Source: Nostoc indistinguendum CM1-VF10 (GTDB lineage: Bacteria; Cyanobacteriota; Cyanobacteriia; Cyanobacteriales; Nostocaceae). From it: DNA of 64,000 nucleotides. The notes under the pieces were generated by a model that worked only from the letters and a program-made list of their open reading frames with translations, had not been told where the DNA came from and made no database searches. Every line of letters begins with the position of its first letter. Positions within the stretch are counted from its first letter, which is position 1. A program made the translations under genes and the position numbers. The stretch spans positions 1 to 64,000 of the forward strand of contig JAHHHS010000005.1 of the NCBI GenBank assembly GCA_019359215.1. The letters run 5' to 3'. This document shows, one piece after another, positions 63,697-64,000 of the stretch.

Positions 63697-64000
63697 TACA
63701 CACCCACCTCAGCAGCTGCAAATTCTTCTAGCACCCAGTCATAACCGCGAGACTCTAATTCCAGCGCCAGTTCCTTACCACCACTCGTAATAATCTGCCC
63801 TTGTGCCATCACATGCACAAAATCAGGCACAATATAATCGAGTAAGCGTTGGTAGTGAGTAATCAAAATTGTAGAATTTTCTGGAGTTGCCAGTTGATTT
63901 ACCCCATTCGCCACAATTCGGAGCGCGTCAATATCCAAACCCGAATCAGTTTCATCCAAAATTCCTAACTTTGGTTCCAGCAGCGCCATTTGCAGAATTT
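63696..64000 (-). CDS. sufC: Fe-S assembly ATPase SufC, C-terminal part (partial at window edge)
   Basis: The last 101 residues of an ABC-type ATPase. Walker B is [20 protein letters not shown], followed by [20 protein letters not shown] with the H-loop histidine and [17 protein letters not shown]. The frame continues through the window edge (the preceding residues read [10 protein letters not shown]), so the 5' part lies outside. SufC drives conformational changes in SufBC2D. Its stop overlaps the sufD start. Confidence 0.93.
   Translation of the reverse strand, partial: ILQMALLEPKLGILDETDSGLDIDALRIVANGVNQLATPENSTILITHYQRLLDYIVPDFVHVMAQGQIITSGGKELALELESRGYDWVLEEFAAAEVGV

Overview
The window reads as chromosome from a filamentous, heterocyst-forming-type cyanobacterium (Nostoc/Anabaena group). 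The support is abundant GCGATCGC (HIP1-type) octamers, a petM gene, a Ycf39 protein, a DevBCA exporter, the treZ-treY-treH cluster, a SigG-type sigma factor with its anti-sigma gene, a ComFB-domain protein and the short intergenic repeats typical of Nostoc. Gene density is moderate, and many spacers hold MITEs, tandem repeats and gene remnants.

Layout. 0-1.4 kb: the end of an IS5-like element inserted in a broken sensor-kinase gene, plus a TPR remnant. 1.4-6.1 kb: a minus-strand NAD operon, pncB > nadD > NrtR-like regulator > nadE, with a near-perfect palindrome just upstream of pncB. 6.5-7.9 kb: a 50-aa conserved-looking protein and a decayed BrnT/BrnA toxin-antitoxin locus. 7.9-14.8 kb: treZ > treY > treH, which make and hydrolyse trehalose. 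15-18.5 kb: a DCC-family protein, a truncated aldo/keto reductase, Dps and a pirin. 18.7-26.7 kb: an accessory zone with a MITE, a ParA-like ATPase, a methyltransferase, a CadD-type transporter with a divergent LysR regulator, pentapeptide and secreted proteins, and a rolling-circle Rep gene whose two halves are in swapped order. 26.7-34.3 kb: pdxA, petM, ycf39, nadK, an NblR-like regulator, DUF192, DUF2949 and an aminotransferase. 34.3-39.3 kb: a long spacer with a candidate structured RNA, then DUF433, leuS and a gamma-glutamylcyclotransferase-like gene with a premature stop. 39.3-44.3 kb: sigG and anti-sigma, an L,D-transpeptidase, a ComFB protein and an M23 peptidase. 44.9-48.1 kb: devBCA. 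48.7-59.1 kb: paralogous membrane pentapeptide-repeat proteins (one intact, one split by a stop, one a fragment) around a translationally coupled XRE / histidine kinase / response regulator / hybrid kinase operon and a vapBC locus with a truncated toxin. 59.4-61 kb: an IS630 fragment, Uma2 and a PD-(D/E)xK protein. 61-64 kb: sufC > sufD > sufS, with sufC running off the window.

Themes. NAD supply is handled here by a self-contained salvage operon with an apparently non-catalytic Nudix regulator. Two toxin-antitoxin loci have both lost the toxin and kept the antitoxin. One IS family, represented by a partial copy at the left edge, shares its terminal repeats and target preference with two MITEs. 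No CRISPR array, rRNA or tRNA gene was seen. The most promising leads are the palindromes upstream of pncB, leuS and the XRE operon, the circularly permuted Rep remnant, the candidate structured RNA near 35.3 kb and the pentapeptide-repeat membrane protein family.
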